DNA of 57,947 nucleotides from Gemmatimonadota bacterium (GCA_028875335.1 JAPPEF010000132.1:1-57947), one strand, 5' to 3'. Positions 24,725 to 33,827 are shown, numbered from the stretch's first letter. The notes: generated by a model from the sequence alone, not told the origin. Made by a program: numbers and translations.

Positions 24725-26689
24725 ATGTCAACAACACCCGAGGGGACCGCGCCCAAGGAGGCAGACGGAGTACCGGCTTTTACCGTCAAATCCGTGCTAG
24801 TCGGCTGCGCCGGAGCCTTCAGCGTGTCGGCCGGGGCCGCCTACGGCACCCTCTACTTACACGGCTCCTTTATGGCTCTGGGCACCAGTATGCCTGGGGC
24901 GGTGTTCATCCTCTTCCTACTGACCCTTTTTATCAATCCCCTGCTCAAGCTCGCACACCCGCGTTTGGGACTCAATCGGCGCGAATTGCTGGTCGTCTAT
25001 GCCATGATGGTGATGGCCTCGCCGATCCCAACCCTCTTCGTCGGCAAATTTCTCAGCGCCATTAGCTACCCCTTCTACTACGCCACGGCCGAAAACGAGT
25101 GGCGGCAACTGATCCATCCCTATATCCCCGACTGGCTGATGGTCCACGATGTGGAGACCGTCCGCAAGTTTTACGAGGGCAGTGGACGGGACGAAGCGAT
25201 TCCTTGGGAAGTGTGGCGCAGCGTCATCGGGGTGTGGACGCCCTTTATCTGTGCCCTCTTCCTGATGATGATTTCCTTCATGGCGATCCTGCGCAAACAG
25301 TGGATCCAACACGAGCGGCTGATCTATCCGCTGATGCAGGTGCCGCTGGCCATGACCGAGGAGGGCGAAGACAACCAAAAGCTAAGCCCCTTTTTCAAAA
25401 ATCCCGTCATGTGGGCCGGCTTTGCCATCCCTGCGCTGTGGGGCACGCTGCACGGGCTGTACAACTACTTTCCCGAGATTATCCCCATCGCCCAGAACGT
25501 CGATCCAATACGCATGGACGTGCCGGTTTTCCGCCGCACGGCCGACCTATACGTCGCGCTGCGCTTCAACATCATCGGCTTCTTCTATTTTCTCAAGACC
25601 GATATCGCCTTCAGCCTGTGGTTTTTCAATCTGCTCTCTTTTGCGGTGCGCGGCATTTTTGGCATTCTGGGCGTAGTCAGTAGCGAGACAGGGGGGGCCG
25701 GTCACGCGGTACACGATCCCTTTTTGGCCTACCAGTCGATGGGCGCGATTCTCGTGCTCTTCTTGGGTGGCATTTGGACGGCGCGCAACCATCTGCGGAG
25801 CGTGTGGCGCAAGGCTTGCAAAGGCGACGAGAGCATCGACGACAGCGACGAGATTCTCTCCTACCGCGCAGCCCTGATCGTGCTGACGGTCTCTTGTCTG
25901 GTGATAGTAGGTTGGCTGTGGCTGGCTGGGCTACCGCTAGTCTTCGGGCTGGCCATTCTCTTCTTGGGCGTCGTCATTATCTTTGGCTATTCGCGAGTGG
26001 TGGCCGAGGGTGGGCTTTCGGATGGCTCGCCGCCGGTGGTGCCAGCGGGGATTTTAGTGTCCGCAGTGGGTTCGTCGGTCATCGGTGCCCAAGGCCTAGT
26101 CGTGCTGGCGACGACCTTCCTGTGGACCACCGGGCGCAATTTCGTCATGGTCTCCTGCGCCAACAGCCTGCGGCTGGGCGAGGAGTTGGGGCGCAACCGC
26201 CGGCCCCTCTTTTGGATAATCGTCTTAGCGCTAGTCGTGGCCATGGGCGGTGCCGTGTGGATGGTAATGCTGCTCAGCCACAAATACGGGGCAATCAACC
26301 TGTGGATCTGGAGCGGTGGCAACTACGGCTATGTGGAGAAGCTCCTCCGCACGCCGACCGATTTCTACGGCTGGGGCTGGGTCAATATGGGGATTGGCGC
26401 GGCGATTATGAGCGGATTGATGGTCGCGCGCTGGCTCTACGTGTGGTGGCCGCTGCACCCGCTGGGCTACGTGATCGGGCCGATCTGGATTATGGATCAC
26501 TTGTGGTTCAATATGTTCATCGCTTGGGGAGTCAAGGTAATCGTGCTCAAATACGGGGGCGTGCGGCTCTACCTGAAGACGCGGCCCTTTTTCATGGGAA
26601 TGATCCTCGGCTATTTCACCCCCGGCGGTTTTTATCTGATCGTCGATCACTTCACCGGCATGACTTGGAACGTGATATTCTGGGGTTAG
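24725..26689 (+). CDS. DUF6785/DUF6784-type polytopic membrane protein (second copy)
   Basis: The 654-residue protein is a paralog of the 12333-14243 product, sharing the R-K-Q-W-I-Q-H-E-R-L loop, the F-S-L-W-F-F patch, D-S-D-E-I-L-S-Y-R, S-R-V-V-A-E-G-G and the terminal P-F-F-M-G-M-I-L-G-Y-F-T. It differs in a longer polar N-terminus (~25 residues) and about 12-14 membrane helices. It lacks an evident Shine-Dalgarno and begins 17 bases after the PhyH stop, so translation may be coupled. It is probably a transporter-like protein of unknown substrate; here it is paired with PhyH rather than with an M28/FtsX fusion, so the family's partner is not fixed. Confidence 0.6.
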   Translation: MSTTPEGTAPKEADGVPAFTVKSVLVGCAGAFSVSAGAAYGTLYLHGSFMALGTSMPGAVFILFLLTLFINPLLKLAHPRLGLNRRELLVVYAMMVMASPIPTLFVGKFLSAISYPFYYATAENEWRQLIHPYIPDWLMVHDVETVRKFYEGSGRDEAIPWEVWRSVIGVWTPFICALFLMMISFMAILRKQWIQHERLIYPLMQVPLAMTEEGEDNQKLSPFFKNPVMWAGFAIPALWGTLHGLYNYFPEIIPIAQNVDPIRMDVPVFRRTADLYVALRFNIIGFFYFLKTDIAFSLWFFNLLSFAVRGIFGILGVVSSETGGAGHAVHDPFLAYQSMGAILVLFLGGIWTARNHLRSVWRKACKGDESIDDSDEILSYRAALIVLTVSCLVIVGWLWLAGLPLVFGLAILFLGVVIIFGYSRVVAEGGLSDGSPPVVPAGILVSAVGSSVIGAQGLVVLATTFLWTTGRNFVMVSCANSLRLGEELGRNRRPLFWIIVLALVVAMGGAVWMVMLLSHKYGAINLWIWSGGNYGYVEKLLRTPTDFYGWGWVNMGIGAAIMSGLMVARWLYVWWPLHPLGYVIGPIWIMDHLWFNMFIAWGVKVIVLKYGGVRLYLKTRPFFMGMILGYFTPGGFYLIVDHFTGMTWNVIFWG

Positions 26690-26739
26690 TCGCCACTTAG
26701 CGCGCCTCTGCGAAAGTCAAAACGAGTAGGCTGCCAACG

Positions 26740-28260
26740 ATGACTGAAGATCACACAACGGGCCCAGATCGGCTGCTGCTCTACGGCACCGTAACCATCT
26801 CTGGAGCAGCGGTGATGATGCTAGAGCTGCTGGGCACGCGCATCATCGGCCCCTTTTACGGGGTCAGTCTCTACGTGTGGTCCTCGCTCATATCCGTCGC
26901 CTTGATCGCCTTGGCCCTGGGCTATTACCTCGGGGGCTTGGTCGCCGACAATCAGACGCGCTTTCGGCTTTCCTACGCCATAGCACTCGCCGGGCTGACG
27001 ACGGCTGTGATTCCGCTCGTCAGCCGCCCGATCTTGCTGTGGACCAACGATCTAGGGCTGCGAGCTGGAGCCTTCACCAGTGCTCTGCTGCTTTTTGCCC
27101 TGCCGCTAACCTGTCTCGGAATGGTGGGGCCGCAGGTGATCGAACTGGCGGCGCAGCGGCGGACAGGCGTGGGCATGGCGGCCGGTTCGGTCTTTGCAGT
27201 CAGCACGGTCGGCAGCGTGGTGGGCACCTTGCTGTTGGGCTTTTTTTTACTGCCAGCCCTTGGGTCGCGGGTGATCCTCTACGGAGTTAGTGCGGCTTTG
27301 ATCCTGTTAGCACTCATCGTGGCACTATACGAGCGACGGTGGGGGCACGCAGCGGTAGGACCGGTCGCAGTCGCGGCGATTGCGACCGGCGCGACGCTCT
27401 GGCTACAGACCGACCTAGAGCCGACCGAATACGGAGATTATCGCCTAGTCCACCAAGCCGAAAGCCACTACGGCTGGGTGCGGGTCGTCGACGACCGCGA
27501 CCGCCGAGTGCGGTGGATGCTGTCGGACGCTTCGGTCATCAGCGCGCTGCGGCTCGACACGCGCGGGCCGGTGCTCAGCTACCAAAAAATCATCGCCAAC
27601 CTGCCCCAATTGCACCCGGAGGGGCGCAATGCGCTGCTAATTGGCCTCGGCGGAGGCTACATTGCCATGGCCTTTGCGGCCCAAGGCATTGCCACCGACG
27701 CGCTAGAACTAGACCCAGAGGTGGCCAAAGCCGCACAACAATACTTTCTCTACGAGCCATCGGGCGTGCTGCTGGTCGGCGATGCCCGCTACGAAATCCG
27801 CCGCTTGGACCAGCAATACGACTTCATCGTCCACGACTGCTTTACCGGCGGGTCTGTACCCAGCCACCTGCTGAGCGTCGAAATGCTCCGCGACCTCGAT
27901 CGACTCCTCAAAGACGACGGCCTCTTGGCCCTGAATTTCGTCGGCTTCACCGAGGGGCCAGCAGCCGCTGCCGCCGCTGCCGTGTACCAGACACTCGGCG
28001 AGGTCTATCCGCACCGGCTGGCCTTCGTCTCGCTGCCGGGAGAAACGTTTAACGATTTTGTCTTCTTAGCTTCGCGGCAGCCGATTTCTCTTACGGCTGA
28101 GGCCTCGGCGTGGCTCGCGGCGCACGAACATCCCATGCCCACCGAGGGCGAACTCATCACCGACGACTTCAACCCGCTCGAACGGCTACAAGTGGCCAAG
28201 GCCGAGCGCTATCGCGCCCTCTTGCTGGAGCGCATGGGGCCGATGCTGTTGGCCTTCTGA
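26740..28260 (+). CDS. Membrane-fused spermidine-synthase-like protein
   Basis: The 506-residue protein joins ~6 N-terminal membrane helices (residues ~12-205, starting YGTVTISGAAVMMLELLGTR) to a soluble spermidine-synthase-like methyltransferase fold. The fold shows L-I-G-L-G-G-G-Y near 300-306, A-L-E-L-D-P-E near 324, and V-G-D-A-R near 348, followed by D-F-I-V-H-D-C-F-T-G-G, the acidic position that handles the aminopropyl or methyl donor in this superfamily. Membrane-fused members of the family are widespread and few have assigned substrates; polyamine synthesis should not be assumed. It is 51 bases from the DUF6785-type gene and 16 bases before a ureidoglycolate-lyase-like gene. Confidence 0.85.
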   Translation: MTEDHTTGPDRLLLYGTVTISGAAVMMLELLGTRIIGPFYGVSLYVWSSLISVALIALALGYYLGGLVADNQTRFRLSYAIALAGLTTAVIPLVSRPILLWTNDLGLRAGAFTSALLLFALPLTCLGMVGPQVIELAAQRRTGVGMAAGSVFAVSTVGSVVGTLLLGFFLLPALGSRVILYGVSAALILLALIVALYERRWGHAAVGPVAVAAIATGATLWLQTDLEPTEYGDYRLVHQAESHYGWVRVVDDRDRRVRWMLSDASVISALRLDTRGPVLSYQKIIANLPQLHPEGRNALLIGLGGGYIAMAFAAQGIATDALELDPEVAKAAQQYFLYEPSGVLLVGDARYEIRRLDQQYDFIVHDCFTGGSVPSHLLSVEMLRDLDRLLKDDGLLALNFVGFTEGPAAAAAAAVYQTLGEVYPHRLAFVSLPGETFNDFVFLASRQPISLTAEASAWLAAHEHPMPTEGELITDDFNPLERLQVAKAERYRALLLERMGPMLLAF

Positions 28261-28276
28261 CAAAAGGAGCGTTGCC

Positions 28277-28795
28277 GTGCTAAAAATTCTCAAGGTTCCC
28301 GTAGAGCCATTGACTCCCTCTGCCTTTGCCCCTTTCGGGCAAGTCATCTCCACCTTTGACGAGGCCAAACCCGAGGTCGTGGTGGGCGCACTCGTCGAAC
28401 ACGCGTACACCGTGCGAGCCGAGGTCAAAGATCCCACATCCGACCAGCTCGACCTGTCCGAGGGCCGGCTGCGGGCGCACTTTGCCTTTCACGACGACGC
28501 CGGGCAGTCCTTCTATCCAAGTCGGCACTGCCCGACGATCTTCTTCGTGGCCCCGATCCAGCCCATGATCGAGCCAGAAGATCTGCGCGCCTTTTACTCC
28601 GACGGCAGCACCGGCATCTGCATGCACCTAAAGGTGTGGCACACCATGCCCGTGTGCCTGCGCGGCGAGGAGGTGTACTTAACCGCGCGCGGCAACCAGA
28701 ACTATCACGACCACTCGGTCGATGTTCACTTCGATCAAGACCGCGGCTTGGCCCTGCTGCCCGACATGAGCAGCGTCCCCAACTGGCAGGAGTAG
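28277..28795 (+). CDS. Ureidoglycolate-lyase-like (AllA family) cupin enzyme, copy 1
   Basis: A GTG start with AAAGGAG upstream gives a 172-residue protein. It follows the AllA pattern: V-E-P-L-T-P-x-A-F-A-P-F-G-Q-V-I near the start, F-Y-P-S in the middle, and V-W-H-T-M-P-V on the catalytic strand. Ureidoglycolate lyase releases urea from ureidoglycolate in purine use, but no other purine-catabolism gene is visible; the nearest genes concern sugars. Family members acting on other 2-hydroxyacid-like substrates are possible. A close paralog lies 1.3 kb downstream, flanking an oxidoreductase. It ends three bases before that oxidoreductase. Confidence 0.8.
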   Translation: MLKILKVPVEPLTPSAFAPFGQVISTFDEAKPEVVVGALVEHAYTVRAEVKDPTSDQLDLSEGRLRAHFAFHDDAGQSFYPSRHCPTIFFVAPIQPMIEPEDLRAFYSDGSTGICMHLKVWHTMPVCLRGEEVYLTARGNQNYHDHSVDVHFDQDRGLALLPDMSSVPNWQE

Positions 28796-28798
28796 CCA

Positions 28799-30043
28799 AT
28801 GGACAAGGTGCGCTTGGCCCTCGTCGGCTGCGGCGGCATGGGCACCCGCCATCTGCACGGCCTCAAGCAACTAGCCGACTCCCCTTTCGATGCAGTCGAA
28901 CTGAGCGCGGTCTGCGACATCAGCGCGGAAAACGCCGAAATGGCCGCCGCCGAAGCCGAGAAGCTCCTCGGAACCCGCCCCAAGGTCTGCACCAACATGG
29001 AGGCGATGGTACAGCAGGTGCCGGACTTGGAAGCCGTGGACGTGGTGACCGATCCTTCGGTGCATCACACCGTCGTCTGCGAAGCCCTCGACTTGGGATT
29101 GCACGTGCTAGTCGAAAAACCGCTGGCCATCACGGTGCGAGCCTGCCAGCAGATCCTCGACGCAGCCGCGCGCAACGAGTGCATTGTCTCCGTAGCTGAA
29201 AATTTCCGCCGCGATCCGTCGGCCCGCATCGTGCGCCACCTGCTCGATACCGGTGCCATCGGCACGCCCTATATGGGGATGTATCACTCGCTCGGCGCGG
29301 GCAATTCCATCTTTATCACCCCCTGGCGCCACCGCCGGGAGTTGGGCGGCTTTATCCTCGATATGGCCGTGCACTTCACCCACATGATCCGCTACCAGTT
29401 GGGGGATTTCGCCGAAGTCTATGCCGATGCGCGGATGATAGAGCCAGAGCGGCAAAAATCGGCAGCCATGTCCATGGACTACGAGTTTTACCAAAAGCGC
29501 TTCGCAGCCATGCCCGAGCGCATACCCGCCGCGGCCGAGGATACGACCCAAGCGATCTTCAAAATGAAGAGCGGCGCAACCCTAAACTGGATCGTCGGGA
29601 TCGCCGGCCACGCAGGCGCGCACCGCGAGCTAATCATGGGCACCGACGGCAGCATCGACGGCTTTGGCGTGCGCGGAGGGCGCATAACGCTTGCGCGGCG
29701 CGACGCCGAGGCTCTGAGCCAAGAGGACATCCTCGCGTCTGCCGAGGGCGCGGGGCTGACATTCGACCCGCTGACTCGCCACCTCTTTCCGAGCGGCGTC
29801 TCGGCCGGCGACCCACTCGTCGATCTGAAGCTAATCGCGTATGAGCTGCACGAAATGGCGGAAGCCGTTCGCGGCCAGCGCACCGTCGAAGTGGACGGCC
29901 GCTGTGGCCTGAAGGACGTGGCCGCGCTCTACGCGGTCTTCGAGTCGTGGCGCGCCGGCGGCCCGGTGGCGCTCAGCGCGGTCGAATCCTGCCAATCATA
30001 CGCCTATCAAGCAGAGATAGACGCCGCCTTGGGCATCGACTAA
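28799..30043 (+). CDS. Gfo/Idh/MocA-family oxidoreductase
   Basis: The 414-residue protein starts with a Rossmann motif (V-G-C-G-G-M-G, residues ~9-15), has V-V-T-D-P-S-V-H-H then L-V-E-K-P-L near 103-108 (conserved Lys-Pro of the active site) and the C-terminal Gfo/Idh beta-sheet domain (GAIGTPYMGMYHS ... GGFILDMAVHF, with the conserved G-G-x-x-x-D-x-x-x-H). Such enzymes oxidise or reduce sugars and cyclitols with NAD(P). It sits between two ureidoglycolate-lyase-like paralogs and shortly before L-rhamnose mutarotase, so a sugar or sugar-acid substrate is likely, though unspecified. Confidence 0.92.
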   Translation: MDKVRLALVGCGGMGTRHLHGLKQLADSPFDAVELSAVCDISAENAEMAAAEAEKLLGTRPKVCTNMEAMVQQVPDLEAVDVVTDPSVHHTVVCEALDLGLHVLVEKPLAITVRACQQILDAAARNECIVSVAENFRRDPSARIVRHLLDTGAIGTPYMGMYHSLGAGNSIFITPWRHRRELGGFILDMAVHFTHMIRYQLGDFAEVYADARMIEPERQKSAAMSMDYEFYQKRFAAMPERIPAAAEDTTQAIFKMKSGATLNWIVGIAGHAGAHRELIMGTDGSIDGFGVRGGRITLARRDAEALSQEDILASAEGAGLTFDPLTRHLFPSGVSAGDPLVDLKLIAYELHEMAEAVRGQRTVEVDGRCGLKDVAALYAVFESWRAGGPVALSAVESCQSYAYQAEIDAALGID

Positions 30044-30067
30044 TCACGCCAATAAAAGGAGATTGCC

Positions 30068-30610
30068 ATGTGGAACCTCGTCAAAATCCCAGTCGAACCG
30101 CTCGTACCCGAAACCTTCGCCCCTTTCGGCCACGTAATTCGCACCTTTGAGGAGCGCAAGCCGGACAAGGTCAAAGGCGGTTATGCCACCAACGCATACC
30201 CCGTCCTTGCCACACCCGGCCCCGAGCCCAAAGAGGGCCCCGGCTGGTACGCGCCCCACCCGCAGCGCGTGCCCCTCTCTGAGGGACTAGAGCGCGCCCA
30301 TTTTGCCTTTCACACGGACGCCGGCCAGTCGTTTTACCCCAGCTTGCACTCGCCGAGCGTGTTTCTCGTCGGAGCGATCCAAGACGACATCCAGGCCGAG
30401 GAACTGCGCGCTTTTTACTCGGCGGGCGACGTAGGCGTCTGTTTGCACCTCGGAGTGTGGCACACCATGCCCATCTGCGTCGAGGGCCACGACGTGTATC
30501 AGACCACGCGCGGCGACCAAGATTACCAAGCGCACTCCGTGGAAATCGACTTCGACCTAGAGCGCGGGCAGTCCATTGTGCCGGACATGGACAACTTCAA
30601 AGGAGTTTGA
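30068..30610 (+). CDS. Ureidoglycolate-lyase-like (AllA family) cupin enzyme, copy 2
   Basis: This 180-residue paralog of the 28277 product shares E-P-L-V-P-E-T-F-A-P-F-G-H-V-I, R-A-H-F-A-F-H-T-D-A-G-Q-S-F-Y-P-S and V-W-H-T-M-P-I, with a ~10-residue insertion (TPGPEPKEGPGW) after the first strand. AAAAGGAG precedes its ATG. Two diverged copies beside one dehydrogenase suggest either two related substrates or a heteromeric enzyme; neither is established. It is followed four bases later by L-rhamnose mutarotase. Confidence 0.8.
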   Translation: MWNLVKIPVEPLVPETFAPFGHVIRTFEERKPDKVKGGYATNAYPVLATPGPEPKEGPGWYAPHPQRVPLSEGLERAHFAFHTDAGQSFYPSLHSPSVFLVGAIQDDIQAEELRAFYSAGDVGVCLHLGVWHTMPICVEGHDVYQTTRGDQDYQAHSVEIDFDLERGQSIVPDMDNFKGV

Positions 30611-30614
30611 GCAA

Positions 30615-30935
30615 ATGCGACGAGTTGGTTTTCAGATGCAGGTCAAAAAAGATCGAATCGCCGAGTACAAGGAAGCGCACCGCCAAATATGGCCCGAAAT
30701 CTGCGCGGCCATCACGCGCCACGGCTGGCATCGCTACTCGCTCTTTATGAACGAAGACGGCCTCGTCTTCGGCTACTTTGAAACCGAGACGGATCTTGCC
30801 ACGGTCCTCGACGGCTTTCTCTCGGAAGAGGTTGTGCAGCGTTGGAGCAAGGCCAACGAGGGGTTGGTCGAAATACCAGAGGGCGGCCCCAAAGACGCGC
30901 TGATTGAACTAGAAGAGGTCTTCCACCTCGATTAG
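30615..30935 (+). CDS. rhaM: L-rhamnose mutarotase
   Basis: ATG 30615 follows AAGGAG at good spacing and gives 106 residues, the normal length for RhaM/YiiL. Family signatures are visible: M-R-R-V-G-F-Q-M-Q-V near the start, E-Y-K-E-A-H-R-Q-I-W-P-E (His active-site region), Y-S-L-F-M-N-E-D-G-L-V-F-G-Y-F-E, and a C-terminal L-E-E-V-F-H-L-D. RhaM interconverts the alpha and beta anomers of L-rhamnose (or similar deoxysugars), feeding later catabolic steps. It ends the plus-strand run that begins with the symporter; no isomerase or kinase of the classical rhamnose pathway is in the window. Confidence 0.9.
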   Translation: MRRVGFQMQVKKDRIAEYKEAHRQIWPEICAAITRHGWHRYSLFMNEDGLVFGYFETETDLATVLDGFLSEEVVQRWSKANEGLVEIPEGGPKDALIELEEVFHLD

Positions 30936-30962
30936 TCCCTTGCACCGCAACCAAGTGGCCAT
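30935..30962. repeat. 28-bp interspersed repeat, copy 1
   Basis: GTCCCTTGC-A-CCGC-A-ACCAAGTGGCCAT matches 35981-36008 with only two differences. It lies at the junction just after rhaM. Read on the plus strand both copies encode S-P-L-x-R-x-Q-V-A-I, so they may be fragments of a shared gene end or of a dispersed element. Confidence 0.5.
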
Positions 30963-30992
30963 CGGCTTGGTCGCGGCCATGCTGGTGGCCTA

Positions 30993-32546
30993 CTACGAGC
31001 TCGGCGAATCGACGAACTGAAACGCGTACAGCTTGCAGTCGCGCATGACAAAACGGATCCGAATCGATTGCCCGGATAATGAGCTGACATCCCAGGTCTT
31101 CCCCCAGTGGACCGGCATGCGCACCGAATTGCCGCAGATGTAGGACGCATCGCGCTCCGTGTAGCCGCTGATCGGTCGGCCGTCCGCATCCTGAAGCTCC
31201 ACGCGCACCGCACCGCCGCCCCCGGTGTCGAGGTTCAGCTCCAAACGCTTCCCCTCGAAGCGGACAACCGGCGTGACGATTTCGCCGCCGCCGTAGCCCG
31301 CATCCGCCGATACAAACCCGTCCAACCGAAGAATCGCGCGACCAATGCCGGAAAGGTGGCCCTTGCCCGCCGGGTCGAGGAGGCCGTCGTGGTCCCTGTT
31401 GGTGCCGCTGTAGTAGATCCAGATTTCGTCACCCATCCGCACCGGATGCGGCATGGCCCAGACCATGCGCGAGGAGAAACTGCCTTCGGGCCCCGGACTC
31501 AGGAAGGGCCGTCGTCCGCCACAGCGCTGGAAGTTCACTCCGTCGCGGCTCACCGACAGACGCACGTCAAAGCGGCTCGGCCCGTAGATCTGCTGCGTCT
31601 CAGTGCGCACGACATCCAGGTCGTCGCGGACCGTGGTCATCACCGGCTCGCGGTTGAACCAGTACCAATTGGCGTTGGCGAACATGACGTACACGCCGTG
31701 TGGGTCCGGGTACTTGAACACGGCCGCGCCGTAGTAGTCCATCGGCGTCCTGCCATAGGGTTTTTCCGGCGCAGTGGGATCCAACGGCGCGCCGGTCTCG
31801 TATGTCGCCAGATCTTCCTCGTCCGGCCACATGACCGTCTTCTGGTTGTCCCAGTTGACCAGATCGTCGGACTCGAGCCGTCTGACCGTCCGGTAGTTCT
31901 CGTTTCCCTCGGCGGTGGTGTGGCGTTTGGCGACCCAGCGGCGGGTGTAGAGGACGTAGCGCCCGATGGCCGGATCCCAGAAAATGATGCTCTGCGTATC
32001 CCAGCCGCCCCGGTGCGGGAGCTGCAAGCGGCGCAGGAATTTCCAGTGGATGCCGTCCGGCGAACCGTGCATGTGGAACTGCATCGCCACATCGGGATTG
32101 TAGACCTTCGACTGGTTCTTGTAGCGCTCCTTGGGTGGGGCATGCGGGTCGATCCAGACCGAGCTGCCACCTAGCTTGCTCGGGATGACGACATTGTTGG
32201 CGCTCGACCCACCCTCGTCGATCAGGTGCAGCTCCGGCTTGTCGAAGTGGATGCCGTCCGTCGATTCGGCATAGCCGACGTAGGCCTGGTCGAGGCTGAG
32301 CTCGGATTCCTCCTTTGCCCTGCGCACGTGATACCACAGCCGGATGCGGCCGTCATCTTCCCGCAACACGCTGCTGTAAATGCCAAGGCTCGTGTCGGAC
32401 GGGTCTTCCCACGGGGCGTCGACGGTCACCACCGGCTCCGCGGCCTGGTAGGGTGGATTCATGGTGAGCTCCACTCCGTTGCCAGTGGCGATGAAGCGAT
32501 CATCGACGAAAAGCTGCTTGCTCGATCCAATATCTATCGGCTGCAT
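30993..32546 (-). CDS. Five-bladed beta-propeller glycosidase-like protein (GH32/43/62-type fold)
   Basis: The 517-residue protein begins with a strand close to the start (SKQLFVDDRFIA) and contains repeated propeller-type motifs: W-E-D-P-S-D, I-R-L-W-Y, G-Y-A-E-S-T-D-G-I-H-F, G-S-P-D-G-I-H-W, L-V-N-W-D-N, S-V-S-R-D-G-V-N-F and W-I-Y-Y-S-G. The recurring S-x-D-G-x-x-[FW] strands are what GH32/GH43/GH68-like and related uncharacterised propellers show. I cannot assign catalytic residues or a substrate. No signal peptide is apparent. It is divergent from the sialidase-like gene across 103 bases, so the two probably share a regulatory region. Confidence 0.65.
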   Translation of the reverse strand: MQPIDIGSSKQLFVDDRFIATGNGVELTMNPPYQAAEPVVTVDAPWEDPSDTSLGIYSSVLREDDGRIRLWYHVRRAKEESELSLDQAYVGYAESTDGIHFDKPELHLIDEGGSSANNVVIPSKLGGSSVWIDPHAPPKERYKNQSKVYNPDVAMQFHMHGSPDGIHWKFLRRLQLPHRGGWDTQSIIFWDPAIGRYVLYTRRWVAKRHTTAEGNENYRTVRRLESDDLVNWDNQKTVMWPDEEDLATYETGAPLDPTAPEKPYGRTPMDYYGAAVFKYPDPHGVYVMFANANWYWFNREPVMTTVRDDLDVVRTETQQIYGPSRFDVRLSVSRDGVNFQRCGGRRPFLSPGPEGSFSSRMVWAMPHPVRMGDEIWIYYSGTNRDHDGLLDPAGKGHLSGIGRAILRLDGFVSADAGYGGGEIVTPVVRFEGKRLELNLDTGGGGAVRVELQDADGRPISGYTERDASYICGNSVRMPVHWGKTWDVSSLSGQSIRIRFVMRDCKLYAFQFVDSPSS

Positions 32547-32649
32547 GATGCCCTCGTTGCAGACCCGCGTTTTGCGCGCGCCCGCGGTTTGTCTATCATT
32601 GGACGGTTTGCAATTAGGGCGAATCTATAGCATTTGAACCAATACGCCT

Positions 32650-33801
32650 ATGAATTATTCCGTGTTGTACTGGGACGCCGCTCGGTATTCCAGCTTCCCG
32701 ACCGTGGTAAAGGGAGACCGCGACGAGCTCTGGGTCGGTTTTAACTGGAACTCCCACACGCCGCTGGCGCGCGGTGTCGAAGGTGCAGCGCACTCTCATT
32801 CAGGTGGACTGGCGGGAGGCGCAACTGGTCACGTGGAGTTGTTCTCGCCAGACGGCGGAGACAGTTGGTTCGAGGAGGGGAAGGACGACCAGTACCGCAA
32901 ATGCCCGGAGACGCTGAGAAGCGCCGTGCTGAGCGACGGCACCCAAATCAGGATATCCAGGCCCGTCAACGTGTACCCACCCGAGCGCAGGGAGGAGTTC
33001 GCGCGACGCGGTTTCGCAGTGGAGGAGTTCCCCGAACGCATCCACGTGGAGCACAGCCTGCAGATGTCGCGCAAGCGACCGGGAGCAAGCGACTGGGAGT
33101 GTCGTCTGCTCAGGAGCGGCGAAGAGCTGCCGTTCTTCGCCCTGATCCGCAACGGGACCGACCTGAAGAGCTGCGTTCTCGCCGACGATACCATCGTGAG
33201 CCAGGTGTACGGCAGCGCCTCAGCAGGCGATCCCTTCCGGGCCTGGGTACTGCGCTCGGAAGATGGCGGCGACACCTATGAGATGGTGACGATGGCGTAC
33301 GACGGCGGCGAGCATCCATTCAACGAGAGTTCCCTCTTGGCGCTGCCGAACGGACGCATCGTGGCGATGGTGCGCACATCCAGCGGCAGCAAAGCCATTC
33401 CACAGGAAGAAAAGTACCTGTTTCAGACGCACTCGGACGACGGCGGGAAAACCTGGAGCGAGGTCAGCAAGACCGAGATGTGGGGATATCCTCCGCACCT
33501 GTTGCTGCTAAGCAGCGGCGATGTCCTCTGCAGCTATGGATACCGGCGGGCTCCATACGGGGTGCGAGCCTGCCTGTCTCGCGACGGCTGCGCAACGTGG
33601 GAAATCGCAGCCGAGATCGTACTGCGCGACGACGGTCTCACCACCGATGGGACCGTGACCGGGAAAGGCACGCCCGCCGATTTGGGTTATCCGCGAACAG
33701 TCGAGCTTTCGGACGGCTCTCTGTTCACCGTGTACTACATGACCCTCGGCGACAGCGTAACTCACGTGGCCGCGACCCGATGGGCGCTGGATCAAGTCTA
33801 G
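32650..33801 (+). CDS. Sialidase-like (BNR/Asp-box) beta-propeller protein
   Basis: The 383-residue protein has four Asp-box motifs (S-x-D-G-G-x-x-W type): S-P-D-G-G-D-S-W ~66, S-E-D-G-G-D-T-Y ~203, S-D-D-G-G-K-T-W ~262 and S-R-D-G-C-A-T-W ~310, which mark sialidase six-bladed propellers. The typical exo-sialidase arginine triad is not securely identifiable, so sialic acid is only one possibility; uncharacterised sugar-binding or hydrolysing propellers are another. No signal peptide is obvious, which would suggest cytoplasmic action or a missed upstream start. The ATG lacks a strong ribosome-binding site. The gene is divergent from a glycosidase-like propeller. Confidence 0.7.
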   Translation: MNYSVLYWDAARYSSFPTVVKGDRDELWVGFNWNSHTPLARGVEGAAHSHSGGLAGGATGHVELFSPDGGDSWFEEGKDDQYRKCPETLRSAVLSDGTQIRISRPVNVYPPERREEFARRGFAVEEFPERIHVEHSLQMSRKRPGASDWECRLLRSGEELPFFALIRNGTDLKSCVLADDTIVSQVYGSASAGDPFRAWVLRSEDGGDTYEMVTMAYDGGEHPFNESSLLALPNGRIVAMVRTSSGSKAIPQEEKYLFQTHSDDGGKTWSEVSKTEMWGYPPHLLLLSSGDVLCSYGYRRAPYGVRACLSRDGCATWEIAAEIVLRDDGLTTDGTVTGKGTPADLGYPRTVELSDGSLFTVYYMTLGDSVTHVAATRWALDQV

Positions 33802-33827
33802 GCGACCGTAGAAAGATACAATTACAA

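Noticed and set aside
26740..28260. Functional polyamine synthase
   Set aside because: The fold is spermidine-synthase-like, but membrane-fused members have unassigned substrates and no other polyamine gene is present.
33480..33827. N-terminal extension of the serine hydrolase reading back into the sialidase
   Set aside because: It overlaps the confidently coding sialidase in another frame and has arginine-rich shadow composition; ATG 33828 is used.
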